From JAHHUH01 sp045123075 (GTDB lineage Bacteria; Bacillota; Negativicutes; Acidaminococcales; Acidaminococcaceae), in the NCBI GenBank assembly GCA_045123075.1, contig JBGVIJ010000041.1, positions 1 through 26,808 on the forward strand: a DNA stretch of 26,808 bases. The letters are read 5' to 3'. The notes beneath the pieces were generated by a model. The model was not told where the DNA came from. It did no database searches and was given only the letters and a program-made list of their open reading frames with translations. The position numbers were made by a program, and so were the translations under genes. Within the stretch, counting starts at the first letter, position 1; each line of letters begins with the position of its first letter. Of the stretch, positions 7,371 to 14,214 are shown in pieces.

Positions 7371-7398
7371 ATTATAACATATTACATCTATCAACCAA
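7371..7398 (-). promoter_or_regulatory. Probable promoter of the DUF3783-yajQ unit
   Basis: Minus strand: extended -10 TGTTATAAT (TATAAT at 7371-7376), with -35 TTGGTT (7393-7398) at a 16-nt spacing. The -35 overlaps the last codons of pstB. This suggests the downstream genes can be transcribed independently of the phosphate operon. Confidence 0.55.
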
Positions 7399-8140
7399 AA
7401 CGTCCATTAACATAGTCTTCCGTCTTTTTATGTAAAGGATTTGTGAAAATATCCTTAGTGTTACCAAATTCAATTAAGTCACCTAAAAGAAAGAATGCTG
7501 TTTTATCAGAAATACGCATTGCTTGTTGCATATTGTGAGTAACAATAACAATGGTATAATCTTTTTTCAGGTCTAATGCCAACTGCTCAATCTTCATTGT
7601 ACTGATAGGGTCAAGAGCACTTGTAGGCTCGTCCATCAATAAAACATCCGGTTCTACTGCTAGCGCACGAGCAATGCACAATCTTTGTTGTTGCCCACCA
7701 CTAAAACCTAAAGCACTTTTATTTAAACGATCCTTAGTTTCTTCCCAGATAGCAGCCTTACGTAAAGACTCTTCTACAATCTCATCAAGAATTGATTTCT
7801 TCGTAATACCGTGGGTACGAGGGCCAAAAGCGATATTATCATAAACGCTCATAGGAAACGGATTAGCTTTTTGAAAAACCATACCAACTTTTTTACGCAA
7901 GTGATTTACATCCTCACAGGAATAAATATCTTCCCCATCCAAAAGCACTTTACCTTCAATACGACAACCGTCTACTAAATCGTTCATACGATTTAATGTT
8001 TTCAGCAAAGTAGATTTACCGCAACCACTAGGTCCTATAAAAGCAGTAATCTCTTTGGCAGCAATATCCATATTAATATTTTTTAAAGCTTGAAAGTCGC
8101 CGTAAAACAAGTTCAAATTTTCTATAGTAAGTTTATTCAT
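7391..8140 (-). CDS. pstB: Phosphate ABC transporter ATP-binding protein PstB
   Basis: 249 residues, the standard length. It hydrolyses ATP to drive phosphate import through PstC-PstA. Seen: Walker A GPSGCGKST at 36-44, the Q-loop near VFQKANPFPMSVYDN (88-102; PNPFPMS is typical of PstB), the ABC signature FSGGQQQR at 146-153, Walker B VLLMDEPTSALDP at 166-178, and switch His in THN (201-203). The ATG lies one base after the pstA stop codon, with the ribosome site inside the end of pstA, so translation is probably coupled. Last gene of the pst operon; no phoU follows. Confidence 0.98.
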   Translation of the reverse strand: MNKLTIENLNLFYGDFQALKNINMDIAAKEITAFIGPSGCGKSTLLKTLNRMNDLVDGCRIEGKVLLDGEDIYSCEDVNHLRKKVGMVFQKANPFPMSVYDNIAFGPRTHGITKKSILDEIVEESLRKAAIWEETKDRLNKSALGFSGGQQQRLCIARALAVEPDVLLMDEPTSALDPISTMKIEQLALDLKKDYTIVIVTHNMQQAMRISDKTAFFLLGDLIEFGNTKDIFTNPLHKKTEDYVNGRFG

Positions 8141-8141
8141 T

Positions 8142-8987
8142 TCAATATCCTTTCATCAATTTGCGTACCAAATAATTGGACAAGGCATTAATGCTCATGG
8201 CGATAATAACCAAGATAACAGCAGTAGCAAAGGCTTGTTTCATATACAATCCTTCACTAGCTAAAACATACATATGCACCGCTAAAGTTCTGCCAGAAGA
8301 AAATACATTATCCGGCAAAGCTGCTACAGTACCTGCAGTATAGATAAGCGCCGCAGTTTCACCAACTATACGTCCAATACCGAGAATTATGCCTGCTAAA
8401 ATACCGGGCGTAGCAGAAGGCAACACTACTTTAAAAACAGTACGCAACTTCCCTGCTCCCAAGGCGTAACTCCCTTCACGATAAGAAACAGGTACAGATT
8501 TTAATGCTTCTTCGGTAGTACGAATCATTAAGGGTAAAATCATAATCGCTACTGTACAAGCACCTGCTAAAATGGAATATCCCATTTTTAAAAACATAAC
8601 GAAATATAGCATCCCAAACAAGCCATACACAATGGAGGGAATCCCTGCCAAAGTATCTGCCGTAACACGAATGATATTCACAATTTTACTACGTTGATTA
8701 GAATATTCCACCAAGTAAATCGCAGAAAAAATTCCCAAGGGTGCCGCCAATGCTAAAGCTATGGCTACCATTAATACTGTATCTACAATTGCAGGAAACA
8801 AAGATACGTTTTGAGTATTATATTCAAAGGCAAATAAATCACCATTAACGTGAGGCAAACCATGTACCAAGATATATACCAATAAAAACAGCAGCGCTAA
8901 AAAAGTTAAGCCTGCCGCTAAATAAACACTACCTAATAAAAAGAAAGAAGTTTTATTGGCAGCATATTTCTTAAAATACTTAATCAC
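8142..8987 (-). CDS. pstA: Phosphate ABC transporter permease PstA
   Basis: 281 residues, usual for PstA. It forms the membrane channel with PstC. About six transmembrane helices can be seen. The EAA-type cytoplasmic loop reads EALKSVPVSYREGSYALGAGKLRTV (about 159-183), followed by GIILGIGRIVGETAAL, both diagnostic of Pst permeases. The start is GTG at 8985-8987. It overlaps the pstC end by 8 nt in GGTGATTAA, so re-initiation or coupling is likely. There is 1 nt to pstB. Confidence 0.97.
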   Translation of the reverse strand: MIKYFKKYAANKTSFFLLGSVYLAAGLTFLALLFLLVYILVHGLPHVNGDLFAFEYNTQNVSLFPAIVDTVLMVAIALALAAPLGIFSAIYLVEYSNQRSKIVNIIRVTADTLAGIPSIVYGLFGMLYFVMFLKMGYSILAGACTVAIMILPLMIRTTEEALKSVPVSYREGSYALGAGKLRTVFKVVLPSATPGILAGIILGIGRIVGETAALIYTAGTVAALPDNVFSSGRTLAVHMYVLASEGLYMKQAFATAVILVIIAMSINALSNYLVRKLMKGY

Positions 8988-9837
8988 CTTGTACTATCCT
9001 GCCTTTCAAATAACTAAAACCTACATTTATTATTACAATGAAAACAAAGAGCACTACTGCTGTCGCTATCAATGCGTCACGATGCAAGTCAGCAGCATAA
9101 CCCATTTCAATAACAATGTTAGCCGTCATAGTACGTACGCCTTCCAGCAAACCTTGGGGTATGCGAGCTTGGTTTCCGGCTACCATAATTACTGCCATTG
9201 TTTCACCAATAGCTCTACCAATACCTAAAATGATTGCAGCAAAAATCCCGCTTTTTGCCGCAGGTACAATGATAGAAAAAACACTTCTAGTATGGTCAGC
9301 TCCTAAAGCTAACGCACCTTCGTAATAAGATTCCGGTACAGCACGCAAAGCAGCTTCAGCTACACTAATAACAGTAGGCAGAATCATCATTCCTAAAAGG
9401 ATGGACGCAGTTAACATGCTAAGACCTGTTCCGCCAAGGTTATCTCTCATGAAAGGAACAAGCACTACCAAGCCAAAGAACCCATACACTACAGAAGGTA
9501 TACCGGCTAAAAGTTCTACGGCAGGCTTTAAAATACCATAAATCTTTTCGGGACAATAGTATGCCATAAAAATTGCCGTTAAAATTCCTATTGGTACACC
9601 AATTACGAGAGCTCCTACCGTAACATAAATACTTCCTAAAATCATGGGCAAGATACCATAAACATCAATGCCCGGCTTCCATTTAGTTCCGAAAAGAAAA
9701 TCTCCTACACCTATTTCCAGCATTGTCGGTAATCCTTTTACAAATAAAAATCCGCAAATCATCATTACCAAAATTACAGAAACACAAGCTGCCAGTAAGA
9801 ATACCTTTCCCATTACTATTTCTTTTAAATTTTTCAT
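8980..9837 (-). CDS. pstC: Phosphate ABC transporter permease PstC
   Basis: 285 residues with six predicted membrane helices. It has the PstC-type opening (LFGTKWKPGIDVYGILPMILGSIYVT), the loop AALRAVPESYYEGALALGADHTRSV (about 161-185), and GIGRAIGETMAVIMVAGN. It pairs with PstA in the inner membrane. It lies 68 nt downstream of pstS with a hairpin between (9860-9883) and overlaps pstA by 8 nt. GAGGTTATATG gives a reasonable ribosome site. Confidence 0.97.
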   Translation of the reverse strand: MKNLKEIVMGKVFLLAACVSVILVMMICGFLFVKGLPTMLEIGVGDFLFGTKWKPGIDVYGILPMILGSIYVTVGALVIGVPIGILTAIFMAYYCPEKIYGILKPAVELLAGIPSVVYGFFGLVVLVPFMRDNLGGTGLSMLTASILLGMMILPTVISVAEAALRAVPESYYEGALALGADHTRSVFSIIVPAAKSGIFAAIILGIGRAIGETMAVIMVAGNQARIPQGLLEGVRTMTANIVIEMGYAADLHRDALIATAVVLFVFIVIINVGFSYLKGRIVQGD

Positions 9838-9859
9838 ATAACCTCACATAACACAGTAA

Positions 9860-9883
9860 GGGCTGCCTTAGACAAGGCAACCC
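9860..9883 (-). terminator. Intercistronic hairpin between pstS and pstC (leaky terminator or RNA stabiliser)
   Basis: A 10-bp stem (9860-9869 with 9874-9883) with a 4-nt loop, 22 nt past the pstS stop. On the minus strand the only imperfect pair is a G·U wobble; on the plus strand it would be a C-A mismatch. This supports function in the pst transcript. No long T run follows, so it fits partial termination or protection of the pstS message from 3' decay. Confidence 0.65.
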
Positions 9884-9905
9884 TATCTTTACTACTGCTC
9901 TATAA

Positions 9906-10778
9906 TTAAAGTGCTTTCCATTCAGTAGTCTTACCCATAAAGATGTCAGCTACTTTTGCTTTGGGAAGCTCATTAATTTTATTATCTTTGTTAACAATTA
10001 CTGCAATACCATCAGTTGCGATTACAGTATTTCTTGCGCCTTTATCAATTTCACTTTTCTTCAAACCACGAGAAGCCATACCAATATCGCACAAACCACC
10101 GAGCACTGCTTTTACACCAGTACTGGAGTCGCTTTGTTGAACTTCAACGTTTACCTTGGGATTAACTTTTTTATAAGCTTCTTTCAATTTTTCCATAACG
10201 GGAGTTACAGAAGAAGAACCTGCTACAACAACCTTACCTTCAATTGCAAAGCCTTTGTAATCATTAGCCTTTTCATTGCCAATGTAACCACTCTTAGTGA
10301 TAATTGCTTGACCTTCTTTAGACATAATGTAATTTACAAAATCTTGAGCCGCAGGTTTGATTTCTCCTTTGGTTACGATATTGAAAGGACGATAAATTTT
10401 ATAAGCACCACTTTTTACATTTTCAGCACTTGCTTCTGCGCCATCAATCTTCAATGCTTTAACAGTATCATTTAAAGAACCCAAAGATACATAACCAATA
10501 GCATTTTTATTACCGGCAACAGCAGTCATCATTACAGCAGTGTTATTAGTAATCGCAGCATTTTCTGTAGTATGGTCTACCTTTTTACCGTTGGCATCTT
10601 TCTTTTCGATACCAAAGATTTCAATGAATGCACCTCTTGTGCCGCTACCATCTTCACGGGAAACTACAGCAATTTTGCCACCAGCTTCGGAAGCTTCTTT
10701 TTTATCGCTACCGCAACCTATTACACCAAAAGCAAACATTGCTGCTAAAGCTAAACTAACAGTCTTTTTCATTTTCAT
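9906..10778 (-). CDS. pstS: Phosphate-binding lipoprotein PstS, circularly permuted domain order
   Basis: 290 residues. A lipoprotein signal ends in VIGC with Cys22 as the lipidated residue, so the protein is anchored outside the inner membrane and hands phosphate to PstC-PstA. In ordinary PstS the chain starts with a strand plus GSSSV motif and reaches SRExGSGTRGAF in the middle. Here SREDGSGTRGAF is at 40-51, right after the signal. AVAGNKNAIGYVSLG is at 86-100. The usual N-terminal half (KVVVAGSSSVTPVMEKL, 182-198; QQSDSSTG, 214-221; DIGMASRGLKKSE, 231-243; ATDGIAVIVN, 254-263) comes second and ends at TTEWKAL. All phosphate-contact motifs are present in one uninterrupted frame. GGAGG lies 10 nt before the ATG. 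First gene of pstSCAB, behind Pho boxes. Confidence 0.95.
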   Translation of the reverse strand: MKMKKTVSLALAAMFAFGVIGCGSDKKEASEAGGKIAVVSREDGSGTRGAFIEIFGIEKKDANGKKVDHTTENAAITNNTAVMMTAVAGNKNAIGYVSLGSLNDTVKALKIDGAEASAENVKSGAYKIYRPFNIVTKGEIKPAAQDFVNYIMSKEGQAIITKSGYIGNEKANDYKGFAIEGKVVVAGSSSVTPVMEKLKEAYKKVNPKVNVEVQQSDSSTGVKAVLGGLCDIGMASRGLKKSEIDKGARNTVIATDGIAVIVNKDNKINELPKAKVADIFMGKTTEWKAL

Positions 10779-10822
10779 TATTTAATATCCTCCTTGAGAT
10801 TCCCTCTCTTGATTACAGGTAC

Positions 10823-10886
10823 AGTATAGCCATGCAGTGTTAAGAACAAATTATGTTAAAGTTAATCTGCTGTTAAGAACTGTTAA
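10823..10886 (-). promoter_or_regulatory. Pho-box array and promoter of the pst operon
   Basis: Five copies of TTAACA-like sites read on the minus strand at 10881-10886, 10871-10876, 10860-10865 (TTAACT), 10854-10859 and 10838-10843. Three of the steps are one DNA turn or a near multiple (10, 11 and 16 nt). This is the pattern expected for tandem PhoB/PhoP binding, and the genes for such a regulator are next door. A -10 TATACT lies at 10823-10828 with no good -35 (ATTTGT region), typical of an activator-dependent promoter. The start codon of pstS is ~45 nt downstream. Confidence 0.78.
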
Positions 10887-10897
10887 ATATAAGTAAA

Positions 10898-10939
10898 AAC
10901 GACAGGATAATCTGAAAAAAATCAAACTATCCTGTCGTT
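10898..10939 (-). terminator. Terminator of phoB-phoR
   Basis: A 12-bp perfect stem (10898-10909 with 10928-10939) around an 18-nt AT-rich loop, 5 nt after the phoR stop, followed on the minus strand by TTTTACTT. It separates the regulator transcript from the pst promoter. Confidence 0.8.
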
Positions 10940-10944
10940 AAATA

Positions 10945-12240
10945 CTATTCGATTTTGGGTAAACGCACTACAAATTCAGTGCCATCACCTAAATTACTAT
11001 TAACACTAATATTACCACGATGAACCATGATAGCATGCTTCACTATGGACAAACCCAAACCGGTTCCATCGCGATGCCTGCTCTTGTCAACTCGATAAAA
11101 ACGTTCAAAGATTCTTTCTTGTTCATCTTCTGCAATACCGATGCCGGTATCCTTAATTGTTATAATCCATTTACGTTTATTCTCACCAAGGTTAATGTCA
11201 ACACTGCCACCGCAATGATTATATTTTATGGCATTGTCGACCAAATTGGTAAAAACCTCTTCAAGCATGGCCTTAGAACCAACCATTGGCAAAGAATTAA
11301 CTGTGGACGATAAATTTATTACCACACTATTCTTCTGCGCCTTATTTTGTAATCGCTCCATCACATTTGAGATGACGGTACGCAAATCAAAATGCTCGGA
11401 AAAATTCTTTTGTTGTTCGTCCAATTTAGAAAGTCTAATGATATCATCAATTAATTGCAGCAGATTTTTAGCTTCATCATAAATTTTTTGCAAGAACCTT
11501 TTTTGATCTCCTTCTTTGACCAAGCCGTTGAGCATGATTTCAGAATATCCCAATACAGATTGCAAAGGTGTCTTTAACTCATGAGAAACATTTGCAGAAA
11601 ACTCCCTGCGCATTTGTTGTTGACTTACCAAACGTCGTAATATGGGGCGCAGTTCGGGATAGGCTTTTGCTTTCTGAGGTTGTTCTAAATCCAATGCTTC
11701 TAAAGGCTCAATAACGCTGGCGGTAATCTTCCTAGCCGCCAAGAACGCACAAGCTAAAAGCACTAATGCTGCAAGAACACTGTACTGAATAACATCTACA
11801 AATTGGGACTCTATCATTTCATTTGTTCTGGCAAAACGAATGATATTACCATTAGGCAACTGTACTGCGTAATAAATTACTTCCTTGTCCAGAGTTTCGG
11901 AAAGTCTTGTGGCAAAGCCTTCGCTTCCTTCCAAAGCCATACGTACTTCATCGCGTTGCAAATGGTTCTCCATTTGCGTTGCATTAGCGAAATTATCAAA
12001 GAGTACTTCCCCTTTAGGAGTAAGCACTGTAATTCTATCATTTATTTTGGCACGAGAAAGCTCATTATAATCAAAATCACCCTGTTCATCCAATACTAAC
12101 AGTAACTGAGCTTGATTCTTTAATCCTTGCATATTCACTTCTGTAGTTTGGCGATAACTTATCCAAAGGAAAAGGCTTGTTGCCAAAGCCAATACTATCA
12201 ATGCCAAAAAGAATAAGCTATAAAATATTTTCTTTCTCAT
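10945..12240 (-). CDS. phoR: Sensor histidine kinase PhoR
   Basis: 431 residues. Membrane helix 1 is at about 7-28, an extracytoplasmic region of ~115 residues follows, and helix 2 is at about 151-169. Then come the dimerisation/phosphoacceptor H-box FSANVSHELKTPLQSVLGYSE with His220 and the HATPase domain: N-box NLVDNAIKYN 332-341, G1 DTGIGIA 364-370, F-box ERIFERFYRVD 376-385, G2 GTGLGLSIVKH 392-402. The kinase would phosphorylate PhoB at Asp50. I see no clear PAS domain between helix 2 and the H-box, although one is common in PhoR. The start overlaps the phoB stop by 4 nt (ATGA). The phosphate role is inferred from the adjacent pst operon and its Pho boxes. Confidence 0.93.
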   Translation of the reverse strand: MRKKIFYSLFFLALIVLALATSLFLWISYRQTTEVNMQGLKNQAQLLLVLDEQGDFDYNELSRAKINDRITVLTPKGEVLFDNFANATQMENHLQRDEVRMALEGSEGFATRLSETLDKEVIYYAVQLPNGNIIRFARTNEMIESQFVDVIQYSVLAALVLLACAFLAARKITASVIEPLEALDLEQPQKAKAYPELRPILRRLVSQQQMRREFSANVSHELKTPLQSVLGYSEIMLNGLVKEGDQKRFLQKIYDEAKNLLQLIDDIIRLSKLDEQQKNFSEHFDLRTVISNVMERLQNKAQKNSVVINLSSTVNSLPMVGSKAMLEEVFTNLVDNAIKYNHCGGSVDINLGENKRKWIITIKDTGIGIAEDEQERIFERFYRVDKSRHRDGTGLGLSIVKHAIMVHRGNISVNSNLGDGTEFVVRLPKIE

Positions 12241-12911
12241 TTGTTTACCAACTTATACCCAACACCACGAATAGTTTCAATAAGATCACCGGCACTGCCA
12301 AGCTTTTGTCTTAAAGTACGAATATGCACATCTACAGTGCGGGTCTCGCCACAAAATTCGTATCCCCAAATTTCATTAAGCAGTTTATCTCTGGAAAAAA
12401 CTATACCGGGGTTTATCATCAACTTCTTCAAAATTTCATATTCCTTCAAAGTGAGTACTACAGTTTCCCCCGCAACAGTGACATTATGCGCCGCAACATC
12501 AACGCATAAATCACCAACGGTAAGCATACTTGTATGTAAGCCACCACCTTTACAACGGCGCAACACTGCCTTAATACGAGAAACCATTTCCAACATTCCA
12601 AAAGGTTTTACGATGTAGTCATCTGCACCACCATCCAAACCTTTTACCTTATCAAATTCAGTTCCTTTTGCAGTTGCCAAAATTACGGGAATATTAGCGT
12701 AGCGACTATCAGCACGTAATCTTCGTAAAATACTTATACCATCTTCACCGGGGAGCATAATATCAAGCAGGATAAGTTGGGGCAAACCTTTTTGTAATTC
12801 TACAAACAATTCTCCACCACTGCAACAACCAATAGCTTCAAACCCTACTGATTGCAAAGTATAAACTTCTAACTCACGAATGTTATCTTCATCTTCAACG
12901 CAATAAATCAT
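12237..12911 (-). CDS. phoB: Response regulator PhoB/PhoP (OmpR family)
   Basis: 224 residues. Receiver domain 1-118: acidic pocket E6/D7/E8, phospho-acceptor D50 in LILLDIMLPGEDG, T80 in ILATAKG, K102 in DYIVKPFG. C-terminal winged helix 128-222: VLTLKEYEILKKLMINPGIVFSRDKLLNEIWG, RTVDVHIRTLRQKLG and the wing IETIRGVGYKL. It should bind the TTAACA repeats before pstS when phosphorylated by PhoR. The ribosome site is weak (AGGTAAAG), which may keep levels low. It starts a two-gene operon with phoR, overlapping by 4 nt. Confidence 0.95.
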   Translation of the reverse strand: MIYCVEDEDNIRELEVYTLQSVGFEAIGCCSGGELFVELQKGLPQLILLDIMLPGEDGISILRRLRADSRYANIPVILATAKGTEFDKVKGLDGGADDYIVKPFGMLEMVSRIKAVLRRCKGGGLHTSMLTVGDLCVDVAAHNVTVAGETVVLTLKEYEILKKLMINPGIVFSRDKLLNEIWGYEFCGETRTVDVHIRTLRQKLGSAGDLIETIRGVGYKLVNK

Positions 12912-12928
12912 TTTCTTTACCTACTTTA

Positions 12929-12990
12929 TGTAAAATTTTACCTGCACATATCATAACGCAAATTTTTTCACGCTTCTGTAAAATTTGCGT
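12929..12990 (-). promoter_or_regulatory. Inverted repeats upstream of phoB
   Basis: Two symmetrical elements lie in the 170-nt gap before phoB. One is an 11-bp perfect inverted repeat ACGCAAATTTT/AAAATTTGCGT (12956-12966 with 12980-12990, 13-nt spacer). The other is the 12-bp palindrome GTAAAATTTTAC (12930-12941). The minus-strand decamer AAATTTTACA, containing a TTTACA Pho-box-like half site, occurs twice, 48 nt apart (12977-12986 and 12929-12938). An operator or autoregulatory site is plausible. No convincing -35/-10 pair was found. Confidence 0.45.
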
Positions 12991-12996
12991 AAAAAA

Positions 12997-13022
12997 GCAC
13001 CTGCTACAATAATAACAGGTGC
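12997..13022 (-). terminator. Terminator of the CaCA antiporter gene
   Basis: A 7-bp GC-rich stem GCACCTG/CAGGTGC (12997-13003 with 13016-13022) with a 12-nt loop. On the minus strand it is followed by TTTTTT. It lies ~57 nt past the antiporter stop codon. Confidence 0.75.
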
Positions 13023-13079
13023 AAAAACAGTTACCCTAAAACTTGTCAGAAGTGCCTAAAAAACGCAAAGCTACAAGTA

Positions 13080-14009
13080 TTACAAAATGTACCACAAGTA
13101 AGCAGCGTAGGAAACAAGCATAGCTATACCACCCCAACGTTCCAGCGCCTTGGTAGGCAGTACGAAGAGAAAAAGTGCGAAGCTAGAACCCAAAGCTACC
13201 CACATATCAAATTCAAAAGCTTTAGCAAAAGCTACAGGGGTAATCAGTGCAGAGAAACCTACAACGAAAAGAATGTTGAAGATGTTACTACCCACGATGT
13301 TCCCAATAGCAATATCGGCATTGCCTTTACGCGCCGCAGTTACAGAGGTAAAGAGTTCCGGCAAAGAAGTACCAAGCGCAACAATGGTCAAACCAATGAA
13401 GCGTTCACTCAAACCAGCGTAAGTAGCAATTTCAGTTGCTGCACCTACAGTTACATTACTACCAGTCATAATCAAAGCCAAACCTGCAACAGTCCACAAA
13501 AGTGCTTGACCAATGGGGTAACCGGCAATTTCTTCACTTTCTTCAATAGGATCTGCTTGTTTGGTAAAGATGTATAAGTAGAACAAATACGCGCCAAACA
13601 CCGCCGCCAAAAGTGCACCATCAATCAAGGTAACCACGCCATCAAGACCTTGCACATACAAAAGAGCAGTTACCGCAATCATAAAAGGTATTTCAATTTT
13701 AATAGTGGACTTTGCTACTTTTAATCTGGTAATCGCAGCAGAAGTACCCAAAATTACAAGCACGTTCAAAATATTACTACCCACAACGTTACCAATGGTA
13801 ATATCTGCACTACCTTTCAACGCTGCAGCCAAACTTACTGCTGCTTCCGGGGTACTGGTACCCATGGCAACGATGGTCAAACCAATAACAAGCTGCGGGA
13901 TACCAAAACGAGTTGCGATACTCGCAGCACCTTCAACGAACCAGTCAGCACCTTTACCGAGCATAAAAAAGCCTACAACGAGCAAACCAAATTGTAATAA
14001 GATTTCCAT
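13080..14009 (-). CDS. CaCA-family cation antiporter (YrbG-like), probably manganese-responsive
   Basis: 309 residues with about 10 membrane helices in two inverted halves. Each half carries the CaCA α-repeat: MGTSTPEA (49-56) with GNVVGSN (73-79), and LGTSLPEL (212-219) with GNIVGSN (236-242). These Glu and Asn/Ser residues form the cation site in the family. Such proteins are labelled Ca2+/Na+ antiporters, but the substrate varies. Here the gene sits alone behind a yybP-ykoY-type leader that senses Mn2+ in characterised cases, so export of Mn2+ (or Ca2+) is the favoured inference. GGGGAGGAA precedes the ATG. Start and length agree with the family. Confidence 0.92.
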   Translation of the reverse strand: MEILLQFGLLVVGFFMLGKGADWFVEGAASIATRFGIPQLVIGLTIVAMGTSTPEAAVSLAAALKGSADITIGNVVGSNILNVLVILGTSAAITRLKVAKSTIKIEIPFMIAVTALLYVQGLDGVVTLIDGALLAAVFGAYLFYLYIFTKQADPIEESEEIAGYPIGQALLWTVAGLALIMTGSNVTVGAATEIATYAGLSERFIGLTIVALGTSLPELFTSVTAARKGNADIAIGNIVGSNIFNILFVVGFSALITPVAFAKAFEFDMWVALGSSFALFLFVLPTKALERWGGIAMLVSYAAYLWYIL

Positions 14010-14040
14010 ATATATTCCTCCCCTTACCTAATAACAAATA

Positions 14041-14090
14041 AAAAACGAGACCTGTTGTGGAAAATAAAATAATTCCACAACAAAGTCTCG
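14041..14090 (-). terminator. Riboswitch-controlled terminator before the antiporter gene
   Basis: Minus strand: CGAGAC pairs with GTCTCG (14085-14090 with 14046-14051). Inside it a 9-bp GTTGTGGAA/TTCCACAAC arm (14054-14062 with 14073-14081) pairs, followed by TTTTTT. The 5' strand CGAGACTTT is also the 3' strand of the aptamer closing helix. Ligand-stabilised aptamer and terminator therefore exclude each other, which predicts an ON switch. Confidence 0.85.
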
Positions 14091-14172
14091 CTACTTACTT
14101 ACAAAGCCGGATTCTTTCGAATCGTATTGACGACTAGGTAAACATAACTAAGTTATGCCAGCTACTCCCTTT
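14082..14172 (-). promoter_or_regulatory. yybP-ykoY (Mn2+) riboswitch aptamer
   Basis: Minus-strand landmarks in order: AAAGGGAGTAGC (14161-14172), a hairpin, GTCGTCAATACG (about 14126-14137), CCGGCTTTGT, and AAGTAGCGAGACTTT at the 3' end. AAAG at the 5' end pairs with CTTT at the 3' end. These conserved strings and their order match my memory of the yybP-ykoY family, whose ligand is Mn2+ in characterised members. The downstream gene is a membrane cation transporter, as is usual for this family. An Infernal search against RF00080 would settle it. Confidence 0.85.
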
Positions 14173-14180
14173 ATGCTACG

Positions 14181-14209
14181 AGTGTACTAAAAAAATTACT
14201 AAAAGTCAA
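14181..14209 (-). promoter_or_regulatory. Promoter of the riboswitch-antiporter unit
   Basis: Minus strand: -35 TTGACT (14204-14209), 17-nt spacer, -10 TACACT (14181-14186). It starts 5 nt after the trpA stop codon, and no terminator is visible between trpA and this promoter. Confidence 0.8.
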
Positions 14210-14214
14210 TTATT

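Noticed and set aside
9906..10778. PstS as a frameshifted or truncated gene
   Set aside because: The frame is continuous from lipoprotein signal to stop and contains both lobes; only their order differs.
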